Source: Butyrivibrio hungatei NK4A153
GTDB taxonomy: Bacteria; Bacillota; Clostridia; Lachnospirales; Lachnospiraceae
DNA length: 64,000 bases
NCBI RefSeq assembly: GCF_000424465.1
Contig: NZ_KE384196.1
Coordinates: 124,001 to 188,000, forward strand
Reading direction: 5' to 3'
Shown: positions 27,046-36,010 of the stretch, piece after piece
Position numbering within the stretch: the first letter of the stretch is position 1
Layout of the letters: each line of letters begins with the position of its first letter
Translations under genes and position numbers: made by a program
Notes under the pieces: model-generated
Seen by the model: only the letters and a program-made list of their open reading frames with translations
Told to the model about the DNA's origin: nothing
Databases searched by the model: none

Positions 27046-27855
27046 ATGAAAAGGATAGAAGAGATAGATCAGCAGGAGCAGCTGTTGGAATTGCTTAAAA
27101 AAAGAAAAGAAATGTTGAAATACCTGATAAGCGAAAAGGAAAAGGCATTGAAATCAGCGCCGGAAGGGACTCTCAGAGTGCTTAAAAGACCGAATGGATG
27201 GCAGTATTACCGAAGGACTGATCCAAAAGATACGAATGGTATTTACATTCCAAAGAAAAGGCAACGGACTGCGCGTGAGCTGGCGCAGAAGGGATATGAC
27301 AGAAAGGTTTTGGACTTGGCAAAAGAAGAGTTGGAAGTAATTAAGCATTATGAGGACTTCATAAATACAAAATCTATTAAAGATTTATTTGCTTTAATGA
27401 TGCCCGGTAGAAAGGAACTTATAACTCCGGTATTTGTTACCGACAAGGAATATATAGAAGCCTGGAGAGGGGAGATATATAAACCTATGGGCTTTGAAGG
27501 GGATATGTCGGTATATTGTTCAAATGGTGGAGTAAGACTTAGGTCCAAGTCGGAAATAATCATCGCTAACATGCTTGAACAATTCAAAGTTCCATATCGC
27601 TATGAATATCCGATAACACTAAAGGGGATTGGAACGGTTCGCCCGGATTTTATGTGTCTTAATATACGAACCAGAAAAGAGTTTATATGGGAACATTTCG
27701 GAATGATGGATAACATTGCCTATGCCAATAAGAATATTGCGAAGATAAATGCTTATGAACAGAGTGGGTTTTATCAGGGGAAAAACATGATCATGACATT
27801 TGAAACTTCGCAGTATGCTATTAGCTCTTATGTAATAAAGAATATGATAGAGTAG
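27046..27855 (+). CDS. PD-(D/E)XK nuclease-like protein
   Basis: A protein of 269 residues. The first 120 residues are highly charged and helical (a coiled-coil-like start, then KRPNGWQYYRRTDP). The C-terminal half shows the order of a PD-(D/E)XK fold: RSKSE (E170), RPDF (D201) and FIWEHFG (E216, His217), followed by a helix and MIMTFET. The family is one I know only as a hypothetical protein of Lachnospiraceae; a nuclease role is inferred from these spaced residues. GGAGG precedes the start. Immediately upstream is palindrome array C, which raises the idea of a link like that of REP palindromes with a dedicated endonuclease. Codon usage is AT-rich. Confidence 0.6.
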   Translation: MKRIEEIDQQEQLLELLKKRKEMLKYLISEKEKALKSAPEGTLRVLKRPNGWQYYRRTDPKDTNGIYIPKKRQRTARELAQKGYDRKVLDLAKEELEVIKHYEDFINTKSIKDLFALMMPGRKELITPVFVTDKEYIEAWRGEIYKPMGFEGDMSVYCSNGGVRLRSKSEIIIANMLEQFKVPYRYEYPITLKGIGTVRPDFMCLNIRTRKEFIWEHFGMMDNIAYANKNIAKINAYEQSGFYQGKNMIMTFETSQYAISSYVIKNMIE

Positions 27856-27970
27856 TATCTTCTATAGCGAATTGTAAATAGCTGATTTCATTCCGAAAAG
27901 AAAAATGTATACAATTATACAAAAAAGTAGTAAACTTTTTTTATATTCGCATGAAAGTGAGGACGAATCA

Positions 27971-29197
27971 ATGTTTAGACCTAACAGTGACTATTTGAAA
28001 CTTCCCGGAAGCTACCTTTTTAGCACAATTGCGAAGAAGGTTAATGCTTATCAGCAGGCTAATCCGGATAAAAAAATAATCAGACTCGGAATCGGAGATG
28101 TTACACAGCCTCTTTGCCCGGCAGTAATCGAGGCGCTTCACAAGGCTGTTGACGAGCAGGCCGTAGCCGAGACATTCAGAGGATATGCTCCCGATCTTGG
28201 ATATGATTTCCTTCGCCACGTAATGGCCGAGAATGATTTCAGAAGCAGAGGATGCGATATCGCCGACGATGAGATCTTTATTTCAGATGGAGCCAAGAGC
28301 GATTCCGGCAACATTCAGGAGATCTTTTCACAGGATGCAAAGATTGCGGTTTGCGATCCCGTATATCCCGTTTACGTTGATTCTAACGTAATGGCAGGCC
28401 GTACAGGTAATTATGATGAGAATACAGGAATCTGGAGCAATGTGATCTACATGCCTTGCACAGCAGAGAACGGATTTGCGCCTGAACTTCCCAAGGAGAC
28501 ACCGGATCTTATTTATCTGTGCTTCCCCAACAATCCTACAGGTAGCGCGATCACTAAGGATCAGCTTCAGGTTTGGGTTGACTACGCAAACAAAGTCGGC
28601 GCTGTTATCATATTTGATGCAGCTTACGAGGCATATATTTCAGAGGACAACGTCCCTCATTCAATCTATGAGTGTGAGGGCGCCAAGACTTGTGCTATAG
28701 AGCTCAGATCTTTTTCAAAGAACGCAGGATTTACGGGACTTCGCCTTGGAGCAACGATTATTCCTCATGATCTTACAGTTGATTTTGAGGGCAAAAAAGT
28801 TCAGATGCACAGCCTTTGGGCAAGAAGACACGGAACAAAGTACAACGGAGCTCCTTACATCGTTCAGAGAGCCGGAGAAGCTTGCTACTCGGATGCAGGA
28901 AAGGCTCAGATAAAAGATATGGTCGCACGCTATATGAAGAATGCGAACTATATTCTTAACGGACTTAAAGAGGCAGGATACGACGTTTCAGGCGGTGTAA
29001 ACTCACCTTACGTATGGCTTCGTACACCCGATAACATGACAAGCTGGGAGTTCTTTGACCACCTTCTTGAGAAGGCAAATGTGGTAGGTACACCCGGATC
29101 GGGATTTGGTCCCAGCGGAGAGCACTACTTCAGACTTACTGCTTTCGGAAGCTACGAGAACAGCGTGGAAGCGCTTGAGAGAATCAAAAAGCTCTGA
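27971..29197 (+). CDS. dapL: LL-diaminopimelate aminotransferase
   Basis: A PLP enzyme of 408 residues, fold type I. LPGSYLFSTIAKKVNAY, RLGIGDVTQPL and FRGYAPDLGYDFLR are diagnostic of DapL rather than DapC or AspC; FPNNPTGSAI and RSFSKNAGFTGLRLG hold the substrate and the catalytic lysine. It makes LL-DAP directly from tetrahydrodipicolinate and so bypasses the acyl-DAP steps. Together with dapF this gives meso-DAP. The start at ATG 27971 is preferred because the in-frame region ahead of it does not resemble the family. The ribosome binding site is weak. Confidence 0.93.
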   Translation: MFRPNSDYLKLPGSYLFSTIAKKVNAYQQANPDKKIIRLGIGDVTQPLCPAVIEALHKAVDEQAVAETFRGYAPDLGYDFLRHVMAENDFRSRGCDIADDEIFISDGAKSDSGNIQEIFSQDAKIAVCDPVYPVYVDSNVMAGRTGNYDENTGIWSNVIYMPCTAENGFAPELPKETPDLIYLCFPNNPTGSAITKDQLQVWVDYANKVGAVIIFDAAYEAYISEDNVPHSIYECEGAKTCAIELRSFSKNAGFTGLRLGATIIPHDLTVDFEGKKVQMHSLWARRHGTKYNGAPYIVQRAGEACYSDAGKAQIKDMVARYMKNANYILNGLKEAGYDVSGGVNSPYVWLRTPDNMTSWEFFDHLLEKANVVGTPGSGFGPSGEHYFRLTAFGSYENSVEALERIKKL

Positions 29198-29244
29198 TCT
29201 GTCAGGAAAAAGAGCTGCGAAAAGGAAAGGCATTATTTTTAGCA

Positions 29245-30003
29245 ATGCTCACTAAGTATTTGATAATATGCCCGCTTATCTTCATTGCGGGATTTATAGA
29301 TGCGGTAGCGGGAGGCGGCGGACTTGTGTCGCTTCCCGCTTATATGATTACGGGAATTCCCGTACATAACTGCATAGCTACCAACAAAATGAGTTCATTT
29401 ATGGGAACATCGGTAACTACGGCAAAATATGCGCGAAAAGGTTTTATTCCGTGGAAGATAGGAATAGTATGCGTTCCGTGCGCACTCGCCGGATCTGCGC
29501 TTGGAGCAAAGGCCTCACTTCTTGTTCCCGACAATATTCTTAAGACAATCCTTATGATAATCATCCCGCTCACGGGAATCTATGTTATTACACGCAAAGG
29601 AAATCTGGAAACAAATACGGTCCGTTCCGACAAAGCGGCCTTATTTATAAGTGCTTTTGTGGCTTTTTTCATCGGTGCATACGACGGCTTCTACGGCCCC
29701 GGAACCGGTGTGTTTTTGATACTTCTTTTGACCTACTTTGCGGGAATGAAGCTTACAACAGCCAACGGACTTACCAAAGTGATAAACTTATCCACCAATA
29801 TCGCTGCACTTGTGGTGTTTCTGATCGATGGACAGGTACTTCTTCCTCTTGGTGCAGTAGCAGGCCTTTTCAACATTGCAGGCAATTATATCGGAGCTAC
29901 TTGCTTTGAGAAGAACAGCTCCAAGATCGTCAAACCTGTCATGATTGCGGTATTGTCGATTTTCTTTGTTAAGCTGATGCTTGAGACGGCGTTTTTTGAT
30001 TGA
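29245..30003 (+). CDS. TSUP family membrane permease (TauE/SafE)
   Basis: A protein of 252 residues with about seven membrane helices and the family's repeated half-motifs: FIAGFIDAVAGGGGLVSLPAY in the first half and GAYDGFYGPGTGVFLILLL in the second. TSUP carriers move sulfite, sulfonates or organic acids out of the cell; the substrate here cannot be told from sequence. It lies 48 bp after dapL and may be read from the same transcript. Confidence 0.85.
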   Translation: MLTKYLIICPLIFIAGFIDAVAGGGGLVSLPAYMITGIPVHNCIATNKMSSFMGTSVTTAKYARKGFIPWKIGIVCVPCALAGSALGAKASLLVPDNILKTILMIIIPLTGIYVITRKGNLETNTVRSDKAALFISAFVAFFIGAYDGFYGPGTGVFLILLLTYFAGMKLTTANGLTKVINLSTNIAALVVFLIDGQVLLPLGAVAGLFNIAGNYIGATCFEKNSSKIVKPVMIAVLSIFFVKLMLETAFFD

Positions 30004-30022
30004 AAAGAAGTATTCTCAATTT

Positions 30023-30051
30023 TTGACACCCTACTGATAATACGATAGAAT
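30023..30051 (+). promoter_or_regulatory. Sigma-A-type promoter of the SEC-C protein gene
   Basis: TTGACA (30023-30028) and TAGAAT (30046-30051) with a 17-bp spacer, 79 bp before the start codon. Confidence 0.65.
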
Positions 30052-30129
30052 AAATTTTACGTATAAAAGTCAGTGGCATTACTATGCCCTGATCACGAAT
30101 TTTATTATGAAAAAACAGGAGTAACGGAT

Positions 30130-30636
30130 ATGGCATTATTGAAAAAATGGCATGATATGGCTTATTCAGAGACTACAGATAAGGGTACCCTCCAGAAATT
30201 ATGGACAGAGTACTTCCAGAAAGAGCGCGACATCTATGCGCAGCTTTTGAAGAACCCTGATGAGGTTGTTAAGGGAACAGTTAAAGAGCTCGCAGAGAAG
30301 TACAAAGTTGACCTTATGACTATGGTTGGCTTCCTTGACGGAATCAACGACAGCCTTAAGGTGCAGAACCCTATTGAAGAGATGGAGGAGGATACTGAGG
30401 TTAACCTTGGTTTCGAGAAAGAACTCCTTTACAAGAATATGGTAAATGCCGGCGCAGACTGGCTCTACAACCTTCCTGAATGGGAAGAGATCTTTGATGA
30501 GGATAAGAGAAAGGCCCTCTACAAAGAAGAGAAGGCTTCTCACACAATCAGAAAAGAAGTCAAGATCTACCCCAACGATCCCTGCCCGTGCGGAAGCGGA
30601 AAGAAATACAAGAAGTGCTGCGGCAAGAACGCATAA
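30130..30636 (+). CDS. SEC-C metal-binding motif protein
   Basis: A protein of 168 residues. The acidic, helical body ([16 protein letters not shown]..., [17 protein letters not shown]) ends in the classic SEC-C zinc motif [16 protein letters not shown], the same as the SecA C-terminus. The motif binds zinc and often contacts ribosomes or SecB. I chose ATG 30130 because AGGAG is 8 bases upstream and the first residues match other copies of this small Clostridial family as I know it. It has its own promoter and is followed by the 87-bp hairpin. Confidence 0.8.
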   Translation: MALLKKWHDMAYSETTDKGTLQKLWTEYFQKERDIYAQLLKNPDEVVKGTVKELAEKYKVDLMTMVGFLDGINDSLKVQNPIEEMEEDTEVNLGFEKELLYKNMVNAGADWLYNLPEWEEIFDEDKRKALYKEEKASHTIRKEVKIYPNDPCPCGSGKKYKKCCGKNA

Positions 30637-30691
30637 TACACATTCAAAAATATAATCAATCCATTTGGGGAATGATAAAGAAGTAGTAGAT

Positions 30692-30778
30692 GGCGAAAAG
30701 GACCGCTCTGTGGTCATAAGGCAATAATGTGCAAGATTTTGCACATTATGCCGTGACCACAGAGCAGGCCTTTTCGCC
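30692..30778. repeat. Long hairpin (87 bp) between the SEC-C gene and thrS
   Basis: Stem blocks: GGCGAAAAGG (30692-30701) with CCTTTTCGCC (30769-30778), GCTCTGTGGTCA (30705-30716) with TGACCACAGAGC (30754-30765), and GGCAATAATGTGCAA (30720-30734) with 30739-30752, the last with one bulged base. The loop is only four bases. No T-run follows, so it is not a simple terminator. No T-box sequence was seen near it. Confidence 0.85.
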
Positions 30779-30831
30779 TAACAATAAAAAAAGCATGGCT
30801 GTACCCGGTAGGTATAGCAGAAGGAGCTGAA

Positions 30832-32715
30832 ATGACAAAAGAAGAATATTTAGAAGTTTACCGCCATTCATTGGCACACATTCTCGCTAAGGCTGTTATC
30901 GAGCTTTACGGAAAAGAAGTACAGTACGCAATCGGACCTCAGATTGATGACGGTTGCTACTACGATTTTGTACTTCCCAAGGCTGTGACACAGGATGATT
31001 TCAAGACCATCGAAGATAAGATGCGCGAGATCATCAAGAGAAGAGAAGATTTTACACGCAAGGAAGTTTCAAGAGCAGAAGCACTTGAAATGTTCAAAGA
31101 CCAGAAATTCAAGACCGAGCTTATTCAGGACCTTCCTGAAGATGAGATTTTGACGGTTTACTATACAGGCGATGATTATGTTGATCTTTGCCGCGGACCT
31201 CACGTAGGTAACTCGCAGGAGCTTATGAACGCAGCTTATCAGATCAAGGCTGTTTCAGGCGCGTATTGGAGAGGTGATGAGAAGAGAGATCAGCTCTCAA
31301 GAATCTATCTCTATGCATTCCCAAGCAAGGATGAGCTTAAAAAGCACATCAAGATGATCCAGGAGGCAATGGAGCGCGATCACAAGAAGATCGGTGCACA
31401 GCTTGACCTCTTTATGTTTGATGAGACTGCACCCGGTATGCCTTACTGGCTTCCCAGAGGCTGGAAGATGTATCAGGCACTTCTTAAATATTCAAGAGAA
31501 GTACAGGAGAGACACGGATATACAGAAATCGCAGCTCCTCTTGTAAATAATAAAAAGCTTTGGCTTATAAGCGGACACTGGGCTCATTACGTAAATAACA
31601 TGTTCATGGTTCCCGGTGTTTCGGGATGGCTCAAGGCAGATGCCGAGATTCCCGGAGTTCTTGAGAATATCAACGAACCTACAGAAGAGCCTAAGAATAT
31701 TAAGATTCAGGCAGGTTCTGTTGTTTATAACCGTGAGCAGGACGACACAATGGCTGCAAAGCCTATGAACTGCCCTAATGCGATGATGACATATAAGAGA
31801 ACAAATCATTCTTATAAAGAGCTTCCTATCCGTTACAGTGAATATGATGTTCTTCATCGTAAAGAAAAGTCAGGCCAGATGAACGGTCTTTTCCGTGTTC
31901 AGGAGTTTCGTCAGGATGATGACCATACATTCGTAATGGAGTCACAGATAAAAGAAGAGATTGCCGATGTTATCGCAATCGCTGATGAGATCTACTCAAC
32001 ATTCGGTGTTACTTACAGAGCCGAGTTCTCAACAAGACCTGAAGACTTCATGGGTGATATTGAAGTATGGAACAGAGCAGAAGCTGCTCTTAAGGAAATC
32101 CTCGATGAGAAGTACGGCGAGGGTGGATATGAGATCAACGAAGGTGACGGTGCGTTCTACGGACCTAAGATCGACCTTCAGATCAAGGATGCGCTCGGAA
32201 GAGAGTGGCAGTGCGGTACTGTACAGCTTGACTTCCAGCTTCCTCATAACTTTGGCCTTACATACCAGGCGCAGGACGGAACGATGCAGATGCCTGTAGT
32301 TATTCACAGAGCTATCTACGGTTCACTTGAGAGATTCATAGGTATCATTATTGAGAACTTCAAGGGAGTATTCCCGTTCTGGCTCAGCCCTTATCAGGTT
32401 GGTATCGTACCCATCCGTGTTGAGCACAATGAGTATGCCAAGAAGGTTGAAACTGCTCTTATGAATGCAGGAATTCGTGTTGAGGCTGATTACTCAGACA
32501 ACAACATGAAAGAGAAGATCAAAAAGTTCAAGAACTACAAAGACCCGTACATCATCGTTGTCGGTGATAAGGAAGCGCAGGAGAATACTGTATCTATCAA
32601 TGTTCGCGGTTCCAACAAGCAGGTTCAGAATGTTCCTCTCGATGCGCTCGTTGAGATGTGCAAGAAGATGAACGAAGAACATACTCTTGAGCTTATTGAC
32701 AGTTATGAGGCTTGA
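30832..32715 (+). CDS. thrS: Threonyl-tRNA synthetase without TGS domain
   Basis: A class II synthetase of 627 residues. The usual N-terminal TGS domain is missing: the protein begins at the editing domain, whose HxxxH (RHSLAHILAK, His12 and His16) lies at the start and whose second motif LCRGPH lies at 119-124. The catalytic core has motif 2 (LFRVQEFRQDDDHTF) and motif 3 (HRAIYGSLERFIG), with zinc ligands Cys314 (PMNCPNAMM), a later His and His in HRAIYG. About 40 residues (258-308) are inserted before PMNCP compared with E. coli. The anticodon-binding domain is C-terminal. AGGAGCT precedes the start. Confidence 0.93.
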   Translation: MTKEEYLEVYRHSLAHILAKAVIELYGKEVQYAIGPQIDDGCYYDFVLPKAVTQDDFKTIEDKMREIIKRREDFTRKEVSRAEALEMFKDQKFKTELIQDLPEDEILTVYYTGDDYVDLCRGPHVGNSQELMNAAYQIKAVSGAYWRGDEKRDQLSRIYLYAFPSKDELKKHIKMIQEAMERDHKKIGAQLDLFMFDETAPGMPYWLPRGWKMYQALLKYSREVQERHGYTEIAAPLVNNKKLWLISGHWAHYVNNMFMVPGVSGWLKADAEIPGVLENINEPTEEPKNIKIQAGSVVYNREQDDTMAAKPMNCPNAMMTYKRTNHSYKELPIRYSEYDVLHRKEKSGQMNGLFRVQEFRQDDDHTFVMESQIKEEIADVIAIADEIYSTFGVTYRAEFSTRPEDFMGDIEVWNRAEAALKEILDEKYGEGGYEINEGDGAFYGPKIDLQIKDALGREWQCGTVQLDFQLPHNFGLTYQAQDGTMQMPVVIHRAIYGSLERFIGIIIENFKGVFPFWLSPYQVGIVPIRVEHNEYAKKVETALMNAGIRVEADYSDNNMKEKIKKFKNYKDPYIIVVGDKEAQENTVSINVRGSNKQVQNVPLDALVEMCKKMNEEHTLELIDSYEA

Positions 32716-32747
32716 TAGTTTACATTTTTGGTAAAAGATATTTTGAA

Positions 32748-32774
32748 GACCTGGCCATGTAATGTGGTCAGGTC
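32748..32774 (+). terminator. Possible terminator after thrS
   Basis: GACCTG (32748-32753) and CAGGTC (32769-32774), extended by CCA/TGG with one mismatch, 30 bp after the stop. No strong T-run follows, so termination may be weak. Confidence 0.4.
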
Positions 32775-32800
32775 ATTTAGTGAAACGGGGCGTCATGTTT

Positions 32801-33397
32801 ATGAATAAAAAGAAAATTTTATTCAATGTAATACTTGCGGCATCAATGGCATTTGCTATTTTTGTTACTAACGCTCTATGCCTTGAACTGGCGGCAGGAG
32901 AGGAACTTAAGGAAGCGACCGGCTGTACTTTTGTCCTTAATCCCGAATTTGTTCCGGCCGGAGTTAAAGGCTATTATGTAAATAAGTACAGACCTATGGA
33001 ATCATCTTCCGTAAGCTATGTTGTTCACAATAACAGCAACGATTTTATGCTTACAAACAGGGAAAAAGCTGAGCAGGCAAGCGGCGAAAAGATTATAGAC
33101 AGCTTGGCTAAGCTTGATAAGCATAAGTACGAAACTCTTGTTTCGGCCGGTTATGCGGCACAATATGGAGGAGATGTAGGTTTTAAAGTGGAATCTTTTG
33201 AACGCATAGAAATAGACGGCTATCCCGGTTACAAGATAGACGCCCACTATGAACCCGAAGGCTCTCAAGCTGTTTATCAGACTGTGTATATTATCAGATC
33301 CAAGTATCGTACGTTCACAATAACCTATCAGAGAGCTGCCGACGATGAATGCGAAGAAAGCTTTCAGATAAGCGCAAGTACGATAAGAGTTCACTAA
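32801..33397 (+). CDS. Secreted protein of unknown function
   Basis: A protein of 198 residues with a signal peptide or membrane anchor (KKKILFNVILAASMAFAIFVTNALC) and a domain of about 170 residues that contains repeated beta-strand-like stretches (FEVESFERIEIDGYPGYKID-like spacing, YIIRSKYRTFTITY). The pattern is reminiscent of the PsbP-like or YoaJ-type fold seen in small exported proteins, but I cannot name it. The start is uncertain between ATG 32795 and 32801; GGGG lies upstream. It stands alone after thrS and is convergent with the flavodoxin gene. Confidence 0.6.
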   Translation: MNKKKILFNVILAASMAFAIFVTNALCLELAAGEELKEATGCTFVLNPEFVPAGVKGYYVNKYRPMESSSVSYVVHNNSNDFMLTNREKAEQASGEKIIDSLAKLDKHKYETLVSAGYAAQYGGDVGFKVESFERIEIDGYPGYKIDAHYEPEGSQAVYQTVYIIRSKYRTFTITYQRAADDECEESFQISASTIRVH

Positions 33398-33413
33398 TAT
33401 ACTCTAGAAAAAA

Positions 33414-33956
33414 TCAGATATAAGCCGCAGTATAATTCTCGGCTTTCACAAGTATTTCATCCGTGAAAAGTCTTACCTGCAAAAGATCCCGGTTATCGGG
33501 ATGATTTGATGCATCGTCAAGCATACTAAGCATTATATCTATCTGAACATCTTCGCATGTTCCGCGAAGAGACTCATATTTGCTTCTGATTTCCTGACGC
33601 ATTTTTCCAAGACAAAAGAATGAACCCAGAAAATTATTGTCAGCAGCGAGCCATGCTCTGGCATTTTGCTCAAGAACTTTATGGTACGCGTAGCTGTCAC
33701 CCAAACCACATGTGCCGAAGAAAACAACGTTTTTGCCATGCAGAGAGGAGATAAGGTCAATTATCTCCAGGCTGCATGAACCTCTGTTAATCCAGAAACC
33801 TATAAAATAAAGCTCTGCATCCAGAGTCCCGTTCCATGATCTTATGTCCACAAGCGCTTTATCATCTTTTGGACAAGCTATGGCATTATAAATTTCTTTT
33901 GCCAGCATAAGGGTGTTTCCTGTTTCACTGGCGTAAACTACCAGATATTTTTTCAT
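33414..33956 (-). CDS. Flavodoxin family protein
   Basis: A protein of 180 residues. The FMN phosphate-binding loop is YASETGNTLMLAKEIY at the N-terminus, followed by the alternating strand-helix pattern of flavodoxins and the second FMN loop near FFGTCGLGDSYAYH. It carries one or two electrons in the cytoplasm. It starts one base after the preceding gene on this strand (the zinc-ribbon protein), so the pair is an operon. Flavodoxins of this length also serve in bilirubin reduction clusters, but no partner is seen here. Confidence 0.8.
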   Translation of the reverse strand: MKKYLVVYASETGNTLMLAKEIYNAIACPKDDKALVDIRSWNGTLDAELYFIGFWINRGSCSLEIIDLISSLHGKNVVFFGTCGLGDSYAYHKVLEQNARAWLAADNNFLGSFFCLGKMRQEIRSKYESLRGTCEDVQIDIMLSMLDDASNHPDNRDLLQVRLFTDEILVKAENYTAAYI

Positions 33957-33957
33957 G

Positions 33958-34362
33958 TTAAGCTTTCTTCTTAAATTCTGTCATACATTTGGGACATCGA
34001 ACCATAATGTTTCCGGCGCCCCTTGGTATGCGTATCTTTTGTTTGCACTGCGGGCAGGTATAAATGTGATAGTGTCTGTACTGTATAATTTTGTTGTGTT
34101 TCTTTCCGAAGAATAAACGGATCTTTTGTTCGGCCTTGATAAAACTCTCATTTTCTTTGTATCTCTTAGTGATATTTTTCGATAAAAGCCTGAAATATGA
34201 GTAGATCAATAACGCAAAGGCAACATAGTATAAGAAACCAAATGGTGAACAAAGCGAGACGATCAAAGCTATTACTGACAATATCAAAAGAAACCTTGTG
34301 AGTTTGTCCATTCCGTAGGAACCGTAACGTCCTTGGAAAAATTGGGAGAAAATATTTCTCAT
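33958..34362 (-). CDS. Two-helix membrane protein with C-terminal zinc ribbon
   Basis: A protein of 134 residues. Two adjacent membrane helices (about residues 23-60) are followed by a charged cytoplasmic stretch and a zinc-ribbon motif CPQCKQKIRIPRG...VRCPKC at the C-terminus (two CxxC pairs). The arrangement recurs in Lachnospiraceae next to flavodoxins, as I recall, without known function. Its stop is adjacent to the flavodoxin start on the minus strand. Confidence 0.7.
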   Translation of the reverse strand: MRNIFSQFFQGRYGSYGMDKLTRFLLILSVIALIVSLCSPFGFLYYVAFALLIYSYFRLLSKNITKRYKENESFIKAEQKIRLFFGKKHNKIIQYRHYHIYTCPQCKQKIRIPRGAGNIMVRCPKCMTEFKKKA

Positions 34363-34588
34363 TTTCGGTCTCCTTATTATGAAATTATATACAAAAGTCG
34401 GTGTAAAAAAACTTCACCGACATCATAATTGTACTGTCAGAATGCTATATATACAATGAACTTAAGGGGAAATTATTATAAAAAAACGATAAAACAGCGA
34501 CTTTCAGGACCTTTATGTTCAAGAAAACCATGTTTTAGCGCTTTTTGCGCAGGTTGATTATTATCTGATTAAACAATATAATAATAGA

Positions 34589-34622
34589 GGTTGCTCAGGT
34601 TTTTTTGTTGGAGCAACCTTTT
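34589..34622 (+). terminator. Hairpin with T-run in the trkA leader
   Basis: GGTTGCTC (34589-34596) and GAGCAACC (34611-34618) followed by TTTT, 24 bp before the trkA start. It could end leader transcripts (attenuation) or simply be an isolated terminator. No c-di-AMP riboswitch was recognised upstream. Another dyad, GTCGGTG/CACCGAC, lies at 34397-34421. Confidence 0.5.
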
Positions 34623-34645
34623 AGTCTTTTATATGGAGGAATTAT

Positions 34646-36007
34646 ATGCAAATCATAGTAGTTGGCTGTGGAAATGTCGGCCAGACGCTTACTCAACAAC
34701 TTAGCAAGGAGGGACATGATATAACGGTCATAGAGGAGAACAGCAATGTTCTTCAGTATGTGGTTAACAGTTATGATGTCATGGGAATAGTGGGTAATGG
34801 TGCCAGCTATTCCATAATGAAGGACGCAGGTATTGAGTCGGCGGATCTTATGATTGCTGTTACGGAGTCGGATGAACTTAATCTTCTTTGCTGTCTTATA
34901 GCAAAGAAAGCAGGTAACTGCCATACAATAGCCAGAGTTCGTAATCCGATCTATAAAAAAGAGATCAATTTCATCAAAGAAGAACTTGGTCTTTCAATGG
35001 TAATCAATCCCGAGGAAGCGGCGGCGGGAGAAGCGGACAGACTTCTTAAGTTCCCGTCTGCAACGAAGGTTGAAACTTTTTCAAGGGGAAGAGCGGAGCT
35101 CGTAAAGTTTATCGTTACCAAGAATCTAAGAATTTGCGATAAGGCTTTGAAAGATATCCCCGACGACCTTAAGAAACAGGTCATTATCTCCGTGGTATCA
35201 CGTGACAATGAAGTATTCATTCCCGATGGTAACTTTATATTAAGGGCAGGGGATGAGATAACAATTTTCGGATCCGGCAGAAATACACTTGCTTTCTTTA
35301 GAAAGCTCGGGCTTCCGACAGCAAAGGTTCCTTCGACGATAATCGTAGGCGGAGGAGAGACAGGTTTTTATCTGGCAAAAGAGCTCATGTCTATCGGAAT
35401 CAAAGTTACGCTCTTTGAAAAAGACCCTGTAAGATGCAAGGAGCTTTCAGAGCTTCTTCCTCAGGCGCTTATAATAAACGGAGACGGAACAGACAAAGAT
35501 ATGCTTCTTGAAGAGGGTATTACTTCTGTCGGTTCTTTTGTAGCTCTTACAAATCTTGATGAGGAGAATATTATGCTCTCAATGTATGTTAAGAGCATAA
35601 ATCCCAAGGCAAAGATCATTACCAAGGTTCATAGGGTAAATTATGGCGATATAATCGGTTCACTTGATATAGGAAGTGTCATCTATCCCAAGAATATTAC
35701 GGCGGACAGGATTGTTCAGTTCGTAAGAGGAATGTCTGCTTCCCAAGACAGTAATATCGAGACACTTTACAAGCTCAACGATGAGCGTGTAGAAGCACTT
35801 GAGTTTATTGTCAGAAACGGAAGCCCTGTAATAGGAGTTCCTCTTGCACAGCTTAATCTTAAGAAAGGTATTCTTATTGCCTGCATTAATCACTACGGAG
35901 AGATCATATCTCCAACAGGTGCAAGTGTGATAAAGGACAGAGATTCTGTTATCGTTGTTACGACACAAACAGGATTAAAAGACATAAATGATATTTTGGA
36001 GAACTAA
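34646..36007 (+). CDS. trkA: Potassium uptake regulatory subunit TrkA
   Basis: A peripheral protein of 453 residues with two RCK halves. Each begins with an NAD-binding loop, VVGCGNVGQTL at the N-terminus and IVGGGETGFYLAKEL at about residue 231, and each is followed by a TrkA-C ligand-binding domain. It binds NAD(H) and gates the TrkH channel next door. The start follows GGAGG. It is separated by three bases from trkH, so the two are translated together. It lacks membrane helices. Confidence 0.93.
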   Translation: MQIIVVGCGNVGQTLTQQLSKEGHDITVIEENSNVLQYVVNSYDVMGIVGNGASYSIMKDAGIESADLMIAVTESDELNLLCCLIAKKAGNCHTIARVRNPIYKKEINFIKEELGLSMVINPEEAAAGEADRLLKFPSATKVETFSRGRAELVKFIVTKNLRICDKALKDIPDDLKKQVIISVVSRDNEVFIPDGNFILRAGDEITIFGSGRNTLAFFRKLGLPTAKVPSTIIVGGGETGFYLAKELMSIGIKVTLFEKDPVRCKELSELLPQALIINGDGTDKDMLLEEGITSVGSFVALTNLDEENIMLSMYVKSINPKAKIITKVHRVNYGDIIGSLDIGSVIYPKNITADRIVQFVRGMSASQDSNIETLYKLNDERVEALEFIVRNGSPVIGVPLAQLNLKKGILIACINHYGEIISPTGASVIKDRDSVIVVTTQTGLKDINDILEN

Positions 36008-36010
36008 AAA

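Noticed and set aside
30637..30831. T-box leader before thrS
   Set aside because: No conserved T-box (TGGNACCGCG-like) sequence or specifier loop was found; only the long hairpin.
34363..34645. c-di-AMP riboswitch before trkA
   Set aside because: The conserved ydaO-type boxes are not recognisable; only simple hairpins are present.
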